Assembly (NCBI GenBank): GCA_030042955.1
Contig: JASHYQ010000032.1
Location: 1-5,966 of the forward strand
Length of the DNA stretch: 5,966 bases
Origin: Thermoplasmata archaeon
Lineage (GTDB): Archaea > Thermoplasmatota > Thermoplasmata > Lutacidiplasmatales > UBA184
Direction of reading: 5' to 3'
Below the pieces are notes generated by a model, which did not search any database, was not told the DNA's origin, and was given only the letters and a program-made list of their open reading frames with translations. Positions within the stretch are counted from its first letter, which is position 1; every line of letters starts with the position of its first letter. This document shows, one piece after another, positions 1 through 5,478 of this stretch. The position numbers and the translations under genes are program-made.

Positions 1-27
1 CCCCGTTCCCCGAGGCGACAGGGTTAG

Positions 28-36
28 TTTTTATAG
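28..36 (+). promoter_or_regulatory. TATA box of the first Hsp20 gene
   Basis: TTTTTATAG is an AT-rich island in GC-rich sequence and matches an archaeal TATA element. Transcription would be expected to start about 26 nt downstream, near position 58, leaving a leader of about 20 nt. That leader contains GGTGA at 68-72, complementary to the archaeal 16S rRNA 3' end and 4 nt before the ATG at 77. No clear BRE is recognisable upstream. A second AT-rich stretch at 42-50 could compete as the TATA box, but it sits too close to the ATG to leave room for the ribosome binding site. Confidence 0.6.
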
Positions 37-76
37 TAACGTAAACTTATCACTAATGTAACGCCCCGGTGAAACC

Positions 77-568
77 ATGACGACAGAGATCCAAACCAGA
101 AAGAGCCGAATCGACACGTGGAGCGACCTCGACCGAGTGTTCGAGGAGCTGCGGCAGCAGTTCTTGGAGGCTTTCGGCGTGATGCCCTTCGGGCCCGCCG
201 GCCTCTCGACGGAAGGCAGCGCCTCGGGACCCGTCTTCCGACCCGCCCGCGCCGATGTGATCGACACGGGGAAGGCCTACAAGGTCGTCGCCGAAATCCC
301 GGGAATCCCGAAGGAGAACGTGGACATCCGTGTCCGCGGTACCTGCGTTGAGATCCGCGGCGAGAGCGCGAAGGAGACCACGAAGGAGGAGGAGTCCATC
401 CTCCACCACGAGCGCACCTACGCCGGCTACTACCGGTCGCTCGACCTGCCGGAAAACGTGGTGGCGACGCACGCGAAGGCCAAGATCGAGAACGGGGTGC
501 TCGAGCTCGAGCTTCCGAAGGAGACGCCCAGCCCTTCCCAGTCCGAGGTCAAGGTCGTCGTCCAGTAG
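77..568 (+). CDS. hsp20: Small heat shock protein, Hsp20/alpha-crystallin family
   Basis: The product (163 aa) should be a cytosolic ATP-independent holdase that binds unfolding proteins and forms oligomers. Residues 1-35 are a helical N-terminal arm with the charged/aromatic stretch WSDLDRVFEELRQQF. The alpha-crystallin domain spans roughly 55-148. It contains IPGIPKENVDI (about 74-84) and ends in the family signature, here AKIENGVLELELPK (135-148), with the conserved G-V-L at 140-142. The extreme C-terminus has V-K-V at 158-160, in the place of the I-x-I/V motif that docks into neighbouring subunits. The length is normal. The ATG is preceded by GGTGA at a 4-nt spacing and by a TATA box. The gene is monocistronic, bounded by its own promoter and a strong terminator. 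It differs clearly from the second Hsp20 at 4892-5419. Confidence 0.95.
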   Translation: MTTEIQTRKSRIDTWSDLDRVFEELRQQFLEAFGVMPFGPAGLSTEGSASGPVFRPARADVIDTGKAYKVVAEIPGIPKENVDIRVRGTCVEIRGESAKETTKEEESILHHERTYAGYYRSLDLPENVVATHAKAKIENGVLELELPKETPSPSQSEVKVVVQ

Positions 569-585
569 GACGAAGGCCTCGACCC

Positions 586-620
586 GCCCCGGGGGGCCGG
601 TCCCCGGGGCCACTTTTTTT
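586..620 (+). terminator. Hairpin plus T-run terminator after first Hsp20
   Basis: GCCCCGGGG (586-594) and CCCCGGGGC (602-610) form a perfect 9-bp GC-only stem with a 7-nt loop. A run of seven T (614-620) follows 3 nt later. It lies 17 nt after the hsp20 stop codon. T-runs alone can terminate archaeal RNA polymerase, so this should end the hsp20 transcript and separate it from the VOC gene. Confidence 0.8.
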
Positions 621-669
621 CCTGTCGCTAGGAGCAGCGCCTTGTAGCCCGAGGTCCCTTGCGGGCTCG

Positions 670-1152
670 ATGCGCTCGCGCGAGCCGATCTTCGTCGGTT
701 CCAACCTCCGGGTGCGGAACCTGGCGCGCGCCGTCCGATTCTATCGCGCCCTCGGCCTCCGATTCGCAGGGCGAGGACGCATGGAGGACGGAACGACCCT
801 CGTGTGGCTGAGGGACCGAACGACCGGTCAGTTGCTCGAGCTAGCGCATCTTTCCCCGCGGTCTCCTCTGTACTCTCCGTTCCGGCGGCCGCCGGGGCAT
901 AATCACACCTGGACATTCAGCCTGCTCAGCGTCTCGACCCTGCTTCCCAAGGTCCGTCGCATGGGAGCGAGGATGCTCTTCGACTTCGAGGAGGGCGACG
1001 TCCGGTTAACCTTTGTAAGCGACCCGGATGGAAGCGTGGTGGAGCTGCTAAGCTGGACCGACGCCGCTCGGGGGAGGCACCGAGACCCACCCCTCCTCCG
1101 GCTCGCGACCCCCCGCCGGGGGTTCCGCCTTCGAGATGGTCACTCAACGTGA
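670..1152 (+). CDS. VOC-superfamily (glyoxalase/bleomycin-resistance fold) protein
   Basis: This 160-aa protein has the paired beta-alpha-beta-beta-beta layout of the vicinal oxygen chelate superfamily. The first half has NLRVRNLARAVRFYRALGL (12-30) and QLLEL (54-58). The second half has NHTWTF (78-83), a helix around 89-99, and FVSDPDGSVVEL (115-126), a highly typical VOC ending. By analogy with glyoxalase I, metal ligands would be E57, H79 and E125. The usual first ligand, a His just before the LRV strand, seems to be replaced (GSN at 10-12), so the metal site may be incomplete or altered. Residues 131-160 are an Arg/Pro-rich tail beyond the domain. The substrate cannot be inferred; the family includes glyoxalases, dioxygenases and resistance proteins. 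The ATG at 670 has only a distant GAGGT (651-655, 14 nt away) and no obvious TATA box, so the start is less certain than the family. Confidence 0.85.
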   Translation: MRSREPIFVGSNLRVRNLARAVRFYRALGLRFAGRGRMEDGTTLVWLRDRTTGQLLELAHLSPRSPLYSPFRRPPGHNHTWTFSLLSVSTLLPKVRRMGARMLFDFEEGDVRLTFVSDPDGSVVELLSWTDAARGRHRDPPLLRLATPRRGFRLRDGHST

Positions 1153-1159
1153 GGTCAGC

Positions 1160-1167
1160 CTTTAAAC
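1160..1167 (+). promoter_or_regulatory. TATA-like element upstream of the ABC exporter operon
   Basis: CTTTAAAC begins 8 nt after the VOC stop and is the only AT-rich stretch in the 126-nt gap before the ABC ATPase gene. It resembles the TTTAAA-type archaeal TATA core. Transcription would be predicted near 1188-1191, giving the ATPase a leader of about 90 nt, or a leaderless start at the ATG at 1190 (see the short ORF entry). The assignment rests on composition and spacing only. Confidence 0.4.
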
Positions 1168-1189
1168 CTCGGCGCTCGTGGCCGCGCGA

Positions 1190-1285
1190 ATGACGTGGGC
1201 CGCTAGGAGCACGGCATCCGCCCGGACCACGACAAGGGTCGTCCCGGATAGTTCCTCGCTCGGGGTCGAGGGGAGGCCATGTTGA
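1190..1285 (+). other. Possible leaderless short ORF overlapping the ABC ATPase start
   Basis: This is an open frame of 31 codons beginning MTWAARSTAS and ending in a TGA that overlaps the first codons of the ABC ATPase gene in a different frame. Its ATG lies about 26 nt downstream of the centre of the TATA-like element at 1160-1167, exactly where an archaeal leaderless mRNA would begin. It has no Shine-Dalgarno sequence, and the peptide (rich in Ser, Thr, Arg) resembles nothing I know. If translated, it might couple ribosomes to the ATPase start as an upstream ORF. It could equally be a chance open frame in GC-rich DNA. Confidence 0.2.
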
Positions 1286-2262
1286 GTCCGGGCCGCATTC
1301 CGAGCGGCGAGCCGATCATCTCCGCCGAGGGCATCCGGCATTCCTACGACGGGCGGCGGTTTGCGCTCGACGACGTGAGTTTCACGGTTGCCCAGGGCGA
1401 GGTGTTCGGCCTGCTCGGCCGGAACGGAGCCGGGAAGTCCACCCTCATCAAGGCCATGACGACCCTTATCCAACCGACTTCGGGCAAGCTGCGGATCCTC
1501 GGCCACGACCCCCGGCGCGAGGGCCGGAAGATTCGGGACCGGATCGGAGTGGTGCAGCAGGGGGAGTCGTTCGAATTCGCCTCGGTGGAGACCAACCTCG
1601 ACCTGTATGGGTTCCTGTGGGGGGTCCCGAGGGCCGAGAGGAAGCAACGGGTCGAGACGCTCATCGAACGGTTCGGATTGGGCGAATTCCGTCGCCGACG
1701 GTCGTTCGACATCTCGGGGGGCCAGAAGCGCCGGGTGCAGGTCGCCCGGGAGTTCATGCACGATATGGACATCCTCTTCCTGGACGAGCCGACGCTCGGC
1801 CTCGACGTACTGATGCGCCGCGTCCTGCTCGACTCGATCCGGGCTGAGGTGCAGCGCGGGCTTACCGTCGTGTTCACGACCCACAATCTCGAGGAGGCAG
1901 ACTACCTCTGTGACCGCATCGCGGTCATCGAGGAGGGCCGGATCCTAGCGTTGGACACGGTGGAGAACCTGAAGCGGCTCTACAGCGGGAAGAAGACCAT
2001 TGACCTCACGGTGAGCCCGACCGAGGCGGGGCGTTTCTTCCCCGCTCTGGTCGCGGCGTTCGGGGCGACGGCCAGCATCAAGACCAACGGGAACGCCGCG
2101 GTCCTGCTGGTCGAGGACCCGAAAGCGGCCCTCGCGACGATCGTCGACCTCTCCCAGCGCCTCGGCATCCACCTCGAGTGGCTGACGATCCGACAGAACA
2201 CCCTCGAGGACGTCTTCCTGCGGTCGATCAGCCCGCAGGGGGGGTCGAATGGCGGCGCCTAA
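1279..2262 (+). CDS. ABC-2 type exporter, ATP-binding subunit (DrrA/CcmA-like)
   Basis: The product (327 aa) is the cytoplasmic ATPase powering the permease encoded next. All nucleotide-binding motifs are present. Walker A is GRNGAGKST (47-55), and the Q-loop Gln is at 93/94. The signature is ISGGQ (145-149, a variant of LSGGQ). Walker B is ILFLDE (165-170) with catalytic E170, and the H-loop His is H202 in FTTHNLEEAD. Residues 237-315 form the extra C-terminal domain typical of drug- and polysaccharide-exporting ABC-2 ATPases, ending with TIRQNTLEDVFL. The ATG has GAGGGGAGG (1268-1276) directly upstream; the GAGG part is 7 nt from the ATG. An in-frame stop at 1249-1251 excludes a longer protein. 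The 3' end overlaps the permease gene by 14 bp, implying translational coupling and 1:1 partnership. The exported substrate is not predictable from sequence. Confidence 0.95.
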   Translation: MLSPGRIPSGEPIISAEGIRHSYDGRRFALDDVSFTVAQGEVFGLLGRNGAGKSTLIKAMTTLIQPTSGKLRILGHDPRREGRKIRDRIGVVQQGESFEFASVETNLDLYGFLWGVPRAERKQRVETLIERFGLGEFRRRRSFDISGGQKRRVQVAREFMHDMDILFLDEPTLGLDVLMRRVLLDSIRAEVQRGLTVVFTTHNLEEADYLCDRIAVIEEGRILALDTVENLKRLYSGKKTIDLTVSPTEAGRFFPALVAAFGATASIKTNGNAAVLLVEDPKAALATIVDLSQRLGIHLEWLTIRQNTLEDVFLRSISPQGGSNGGA

Positions 2263-3016
2263 CCTCGTTCGGCTGATCTACCGGAACGTCCGGGTCAACA
2301 CGGACCCGGCGAGTCTCCTCATCCTCCTGGGACTCCCGGCGATGTACCTGGTCTTCTTCGGCTACGGTTTTGGGTCGTTCGCCGCCGCCGCCGGCTCCAG
2401 CGGGGGGTACATCTCCTTCCTGGCGCCGGGGATGATGGCGTTCCAGGCGGTCATGGCGGGGACGGTCGGGGGAAGTATGGTCTGGGCCGACCGCCGCTGG
2501 GGGATGCTGGCCCAGCTACTGGTAGGCCCCTTCACGCGGGCCGAGTACCTCTTCGGCATCATGCTCACCTCGCTGCTGTTCGGGCTGGGCGGCGCGGCGG
2601 TGATGCTCGTGCTCGCGATTCTGCTCCTCGGGGCAGCGACCGTGCCCCTCGGCGGAGGGCTCGCAATCTTCGGCGCCATTGCGCTGGGCTCGATCTTCTT
2701 CGGCTCCCTCATGCTCTTCATCTCGGCCCACGTGAAGTCGAACACCGCCTACAACAGCATCCAGGTGCTGATCCTGTTCCTCGTCAACTTCGCCTCGACC
2801 GTCTTCTACCCGTTCAGCACGAAACTCCCCTACGCGCTGCAGGTCCTCTTCGTCATCAACCCTCTCACCTACATCGCCGACACGGCCCGAAACGGGTACC
2901 ACGGCGCCCTGACGGTCACGAACGGTTACGAGATGATCGTACTGGCCGCAGAAACCGTCGTCCTGCTCGTCCTAGCCACGCGGGCCTACCTCCGCTCCGA
3001 CGTGTCGCTCGAATAG
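2249..3016 (+). CDS. ABC-2 type exporter, permease subunit
   Basis: This is a 255-aa integral membrane protein with the usual six-helix ABC-2 layout. Hydrophobic segments lie near 22-40, 57-78, 102-129, 135-160, 168-187 and 228-246. Between helices 2 and 3 is the cytoplasmic loop DRRWGMLAQLLVGPFTRAEY (81-100), which in this family contacts the ATPase. NPLTYIADTARN (204-215) before the last helix is a hallmark of ABC-2 permeases. With the ATPase dimer, two copies would form an exporter for a lipid, drug, glycan or similar substrate. The start codon lies inside the end of the ATPase gene (14-bp overlap). The G-run at 2238-2244 is a poor Shine-Dalgarno match, so translation probably depends on coupling. 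No substrate-binding protein gene is adjacent, as expected for an exporter. Confidence 0.93.
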   Translation: MAAPNLVRLIYRNVRVNTDPASLLILLGLPAMYLVFFGYGFGSFAAAAGSSGGYISFLAPGMMAFQAVMAGTVGGSMVWADRRWGMLAQLLVGPFTRAEYLFGIMLTSLLFGLGGAAVMLVLAILLLGAATVPLGGGLAIFGAIALGSIFFGSLMLFISAHVKSNTAYNSIQVLILFLVNFASTVFYPFSTKLPYALQVLFVINPLTYIADTARNGYHGALTVTNGYEMIVLAAETVVLLVLATRAYLRSDVSLE

Positions 3017-3070
3017 GGCCGTCCGATTTCCCCGAGGATGACGCCAAGGTGGAAGCAGCGGATTCGCGTC

Positions 3071-3104
3071 CCGGTCGCCTGAGCGAAGCGGAGGGCGAGG
3101 CCGG
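3071..3104. terminator. Hairpin between convergent genes, possible bidirectional terminator
   Basis: CCGG+TCGCC (3071-3079) can pair with GGCGA (3094-3098) and, across a 2-nt bulge, CCGG (3101-3104), giving a 9-bp stem with a 14-nt loop. It lies in the 90-bp gap between the permease stop (3016) and the surface-glycoprotein stop (3107, minus strand), starting 2 nt beyond the latter. No T-run flanks it on either strand, so it is a weaker candidate than the hairpin at 586-620. Confidence 0.35.
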
Positions 3105-3106
3105 TC

Positions 3107-4666
3107 CTAGAGGTAGACCTTGTCGTGGTAGCAGTAGTACCGCCCGTATTGCGCCACGTACGTGCCGGGTTGCCCGCAGGTGACGCAGACAGGGACTGCG
3201 GCCGTCCCGGGCGCAGCCTGCATCGGGCCAGGGCCCGACCACTCCGGGGCCGGGGCCACCGGACCTCCGGAGGCCGCCGGTCCGCTCGGGCCTGCGTACA
3301 TCTGGGTGGGCCCTCCGACGGCGGTGGCCACCGGCGGTCGCCGACGGGACCGGCGAACCATCAGAGCCACGACCAGCCCGACCACCGCCACGACGACCAC
3401 CGCGAGGACCAGCCAGGTCCACGGGAAGCTGCTCGACGTCGCCGCGTTCGAGGTGATCGCCGAGTACTGCTGTTCGGCCACGGCAACCGGTTCTGGACCG
3501 GCTCGGAGGCTGAACTGGGGCCCACCCGAGGCACCGACGGCCGAGGAGTTCACCGATTCATCCCCTCCAATGAATCCGACGCCCCTCTCGTAGTAGGCCG
3601 ACTCGTTCCCGCCCTCGGCCGTGCTCGAGGCCGGGTGTTGGCCAGCGATCAGGTTCACGTCGCCCAGAAGGCCATCGGCCCCACCGTAGAGGCCGCTCGG
3701 GAGCATGAGCCATCCATCCGTCCCGGTGAACTCGCCGTTCGAGAACATGAGCAGGATCGCCTGGGCCGTGACGGCGGTCGGCGGGCTCGTGTAGTTGTCG
3801 GTCAGGGTGTACGCCCCAAGGTCCGTCCCGTTGACCAGGAGGGTCCCCGAAGGCGAGACGGCGGTGTGCTGCCAATCCGCGGTGGAGTGGACCGCGCTGC
3901 CGTTCACGCTCTCGCCGAGGCTGTAGCCGCTCGTGTAGGCCCCCGAGGCCGTGTACGGGGCGCTCGCGTTCCACCATTGACCCGGGGTCGGGTCGATCGG
4001 GACGACTCCCAGCGGAGTCGTGAAGAGGACGGAGCTGACCTCGGACCCGCCCAAATCGAACGCGATGCTCGCCGTTCCGTAGCCGGCGAGGCTTTCGGAG
4101 TAGCTCCCGGAGAAGTTGAACGACGCGTTCGACTGCGCGTTCATGACCGCGAAGGCGGCGACGCTGCTGGGCGCATCAGGGCCCGCGGTCAGGTTTACGG
4201 TTCCGGCGTCGGTGACATTCGTGAAGCCGCCGGCCGTCTCACGGCCGGCCAGGTTCGCGCTCGCGGAGATCGAAGAGCAGGGCGCGCCGGTGGTTACGCT
4301 GACACATCCCGTGAGGGAGAGGGCCACGGAGGCGTTGATGGCCGCCTGAGCCTCGACCTCGGTCTGCGTGGCCGAGACGTTCGTGACGGTGTAGATGACC
4401 ACCCACTCGGCATAGTAATGGAGACTGATGCTGGTGATGTTCGTGCCGTCGTCGCATCCGGTTGTGGTACAACTGTAGGAACCCGCTGCGGCCCCTCCGA
4501 AGGCCCATTGCTGCGGCGCGCCGCCGGCTACCGTCACGGCAGCGCCGTCCGGATGGGCCGGAGCGGCCAGGAAAACTCCTGAAAGGCCCATCGCGAGGAG
4601 AACTCCCATCGCGAGGGCTAGACTCGCGCCGGCCACGACACGCTTTCGATGCAAGGACGCAGCCAT
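3107..4666 (-). CDS. Predicted cell-surface glycoprotein with single membrane anchor and cytoplasmic Cys/His (zinc-ribbon-like) tail
   Basis: I do not recognise the family. With the start at 4666 the protein has 519 aa. A signal peptide comes first: LHRKR, a hydrophobic stretch at about 10-35, and possible cleavage after APA (35-37). The exported domain (about 38-410) is rich in Ser, Thr, Ala and Gly and probably beta-rich. It carries 13 N-x-S/T sequons and four Cys in two close pairs (SCTTTGC and GCVSVTTGAPC) that could form disulfides. A transmembrane helix at 415-435 is followed by RRSRRR, giving an outside-to-inside topology. A Pro/Gly/Ala-rich linker leads to a terminal C-x2-C-x14-C-x-H motif (C494, C497, C512, H514), resembling a small zinc ribbon. 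All sequons lie on the outside, none in the tail. An ATG 33 nt upstream (4699) is in frame, but the start at 4666 has GGAGG 5 nt before it and makes a classical signal peptide. The protein could be a receptor, adhesin or envelope protein. Confidence 0.8.
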   Translation of the reverse strand: MAASLHRKRVVAGASLALAMGVLLAMGLSGVFLAAPAHPDGAAVTVAGGAPQQWAFGGAAAGSYSCTTTGCDDGTNITSISLHYYAEWVVIYTVTNVSATQTEVEAQAAINASVALSLTGCVSVTTGAPCSSISASANLAGRETAGGFTNVTDAGTVNLTAGPDAPSSVAAFAVMNAQSNASFNFSGSYSESLAGYGTASIAFDLGGSEVSSVLFTTPLGVVPIDPTPGQWWNASAPYTASGAYTSGYSLGESVNGSAVHSTADWQHTAVSPSGTLLVNGTDLGAYTLTDNYTSPPTAVTAQAILLMFSNGEFTGTDGWLMLPSGLYGGADGLLGDVNLIAGQHPASSTAEGGNESAYYERGVGFIGGDESVNSSAVGASGGPQFSLRAGPEPVAVAEQQYSAITSNAATSSSFPWTWLVLAVVVVAVVGLVVALMVRRSRRRPPVATAVGGPTQMYAGPSGPAASGGPVAPAPEWSGPGPMQAAPGTAAVPVCVTCGQPGTYVAQYGRYYCYHDKVYL

Positions 4667-4671
4667 GGGAC

Positions 4672-4676
4672 CCTCC
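4672..4676 (-). promoter_or_regulatory. Ribosome binding site deciding the glycoprotein start
   Basis: On the minus strand GGAGG ends 5 nt before the ATG at 4666, a strong match to the 16S anti-Shine-Dalgarno. The alternative ATG at 4699 has only CCTCC directly before it and no usable site. The shorter form also begins with a normal signal-peptide n-region (MAASLHRKR), whereas the longer one would add an 11-residue extension containing an acidic residue. Confidence 0.6.
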
Positions 4677-4761
4677 GTGCGCGTAATCAGGTTCGTCATG
4701 GAGGAAAAACCTTCCTCTGGCCAGTCCTTCCCTTTTTTGAGGGAGAACGGGGCTGGCTCGC

Positions 4762-4792
4762 CGGCGAGGCGCCCCTCGGACCCGCCTCGCCG
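4762..4792 (-). repeat. 10-bp inverted repeat downstream of second Hsp20
   Basis: CGGCGAGGCG (4762-4771) and CGCCTCGCCG (4783-4792) are perfect inverted repeats with an 11-nt loop. The left arm overlaps a 12-bp palindrome, CTCGCCGGCGAG (4757-4768). It lies about 100 nt past the hsp20 stop at 4892 and about 95 nt before the glycoprotein ATG. A TTTTT (minus strand, complement of 4705-4709) follows about 50 nt later. It could be part of the hsp20 3' end or of the glycoprotein leader. Confidence 0.45.
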
Positions 4793-4803
4793 CCGTCAAC
4801 CAC

Positions 4804-4868
4804 GGCCCCGGTCGGCTCCAGCTCGCTCTCCAGGTGCCCCAACGGGGAGCGGCGAGCCGGCCGGGGCC
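4804..4868 (-). repeat. 15-bp near-perfect inverted repeat, likely hsp20 3'-end hairpin
   Basis: GGCCCCGGTCGGCTC (4804-4818) and GAGCCGGCCGGGGCC (4854-4868) pair over 15 bp with one imperfect position, enclosing 35 nt that contain a smaller CCCC-AAC-GGGG hairpin (4837-4847). It starts 23 nt after the second hsp20 stop, on the transcript side, so it is the best candidate for that gene's 3'-end structure. No T-run follows directly. The one imperfect pair is a G-U wobble in plus-strand RNA and C-A in minus-strand RNA. Confidence 0.5.
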
Positions 4869-4891
4869 ATCAGAACGGGTTCCAGTTCCAC

Positions 4892-5419
4892 CTAGACCAC
4901 TGGGACGCGGAGCTCCTTGGCGGGCTTGAGCTTCGGGACGTTGACCACCAGGACGCCGTGGTCGAGCTTCGCCTCGGTCTTCTCGGGCGCGACCGGGGTC
5001 GGGAAGTTCACCCGGCGGTGGTACTCGTTCTCCAGGCGCTCCCGGATGACGTAGTTCTTGCGCTCCGTCTCCTTGACGGCCTTGGTCTCGGCTTCGATCT
5101 CGAGGGTCTGGTCGGAGAACTTGATCCCCACCAGCTCCTTGGGGATGCCGGGCAGGTTCATCCGAACCTCAAAGCTGGTCCCCTTGTCCTCGATGTCCAG
5201 CGGCGCCATGATCCCCGCCTTGAGGATGGGGGGGATCAGCCGCGGGGTCGGCGTCCGCAGGTAGTTCCCCATGCGGCTCTCGAAGAGCTCGATGTCCAGC
5301 CCGATGTCCCGGAGGTCGTCCCGGAACCGGTCGAGGACGTTGTCTCCTGCCGCCTCGATGATGCTCCAGTCCATGGGTCGTTCGCGTAGGCTCAGTTTCG
5401 GCGTCGGTGTCGCCTCCAT
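4892..5419 (-). CDS. hsp20: Second small heat shock protein, Hsp20/alpha-crystallin family
   Basis: The product (175 aa) is a predicted cytosolic holdase. Residues 1-70 form an N-terminal arm that starts with a Thr/Pro-rich stretch and continues with an amphipathic, acidic helix region (DNVLDRFRDDLRDIGLDIEL, 26-45). The alpha-crystallin domain runs from about 71 to 163. It contains LPGIPKELVGIKF (89-101) and ends with the family signature AKLDHGVLVVNVPK (150-163), G155-V156-L157. The C-terminus has V-P-V at 172-174 as the I-x-I/V type anchor. Outside these core motifs it shares little with the Hsp20 at 77-568, so it is a separate paralogue rather than a recent duplicate. The ATG at 5419 follows GGAGG by 3 nt; the next Met (codon 16) lacks a ribosome binding site. 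It lies 230 bp downstream of citrate synthase with hairpins on both sides, suggesting its own transcript. Confidence 0.93.
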   Translation of the reverse strand: MEATPTPKLSLRERPMDWSIIEAAGDNVLDRFRDDLRDIGLDIELFESRMGNYLRTPTPRLIPPILKAGIMAPLDIEDKGTSFEVRMNLPGIPKELVGIKFSDQTLEIEAETKAVKETERKNYVIRERLENEYHRRVNFPTPVAPEKTEAKLDHGVLVVNVPKLKPAKELRVPVV

Positions 5420-5472
5420 AACCCTCCTAGCCGCGAAGTATTCTCGGCGGCGAAAGACGTGGGGTCAATTCG

Positions 5473-5478
5473 ATTTTA
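5473..5478 (-). promoter_or_regulatory. Candidate TATA element of the second Hsp20
   Basis: On the minus strand AGTAAAATCG contains TAAAAT (5473-5478), about 55 nt upstream of the ATG at 5419. This predicts transcription near 5450 and a leader of about 30 nt ending in the GGAGG ribosome binding site. A second AT-rich stretch farther upstream (about 5513-5526, minus strand AAGAAAATCTTATCC) is an alternative. Neither has an obvious BRE. Confidence 0.4.

Noticed and set aside
53..916. Minus-strand open frame of 287 codons spanning the first Hsp20 and part of the VOC gene
   Set aside because: It runs antisense through two recognisable genes and the hairpin terminator between them. Its composition is shadow-like, rich in Arg, Gly and Leu.
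1162..1884. Minus-strand open frame of 240 codons opposite the ABC ATPase
   Set aside because: It is antisense to the Walker A, signature and Walker B motifs of a clear ATPase. The translation matches no family I know.
4002..4021. 8-bp inverted repeat with 4-nt loop (ACGACTCC / GGAGTCGT) in the glycoprotein gene
   Set aside because: It is short, lies within coding sequence, and is of a size expected by chance in GC-rich DNA.
3125..4582. Plus-strand open frame of 485 codons opposite the glycoprotein gene
   Set aside because: Its translation is low-complexity, Arg/Gly-rich and without domains or a plausible promoter. The opposite strand has a signal peptide, sequons, a membrane helix and a ribosome binding site. 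It is an antisense shadow of GC-rich coding DNA.
4701..4717. GAGGAA / TTCCTC inverted repeat upstream of the glycoprotein gene
   Set aside because: Only 6 bp, purine/pyrimidine-biased. It is too weak to call an operator, though it lies in the probable promoter region.
4649..5389. Plus-strand open frame of 246 codons opposite the second Hsp20
   Set aside because: The opposite strand encodes a complete alpha-crystallin domain with a ribosome binding site. This frame also crosses the intergenic hairpins.
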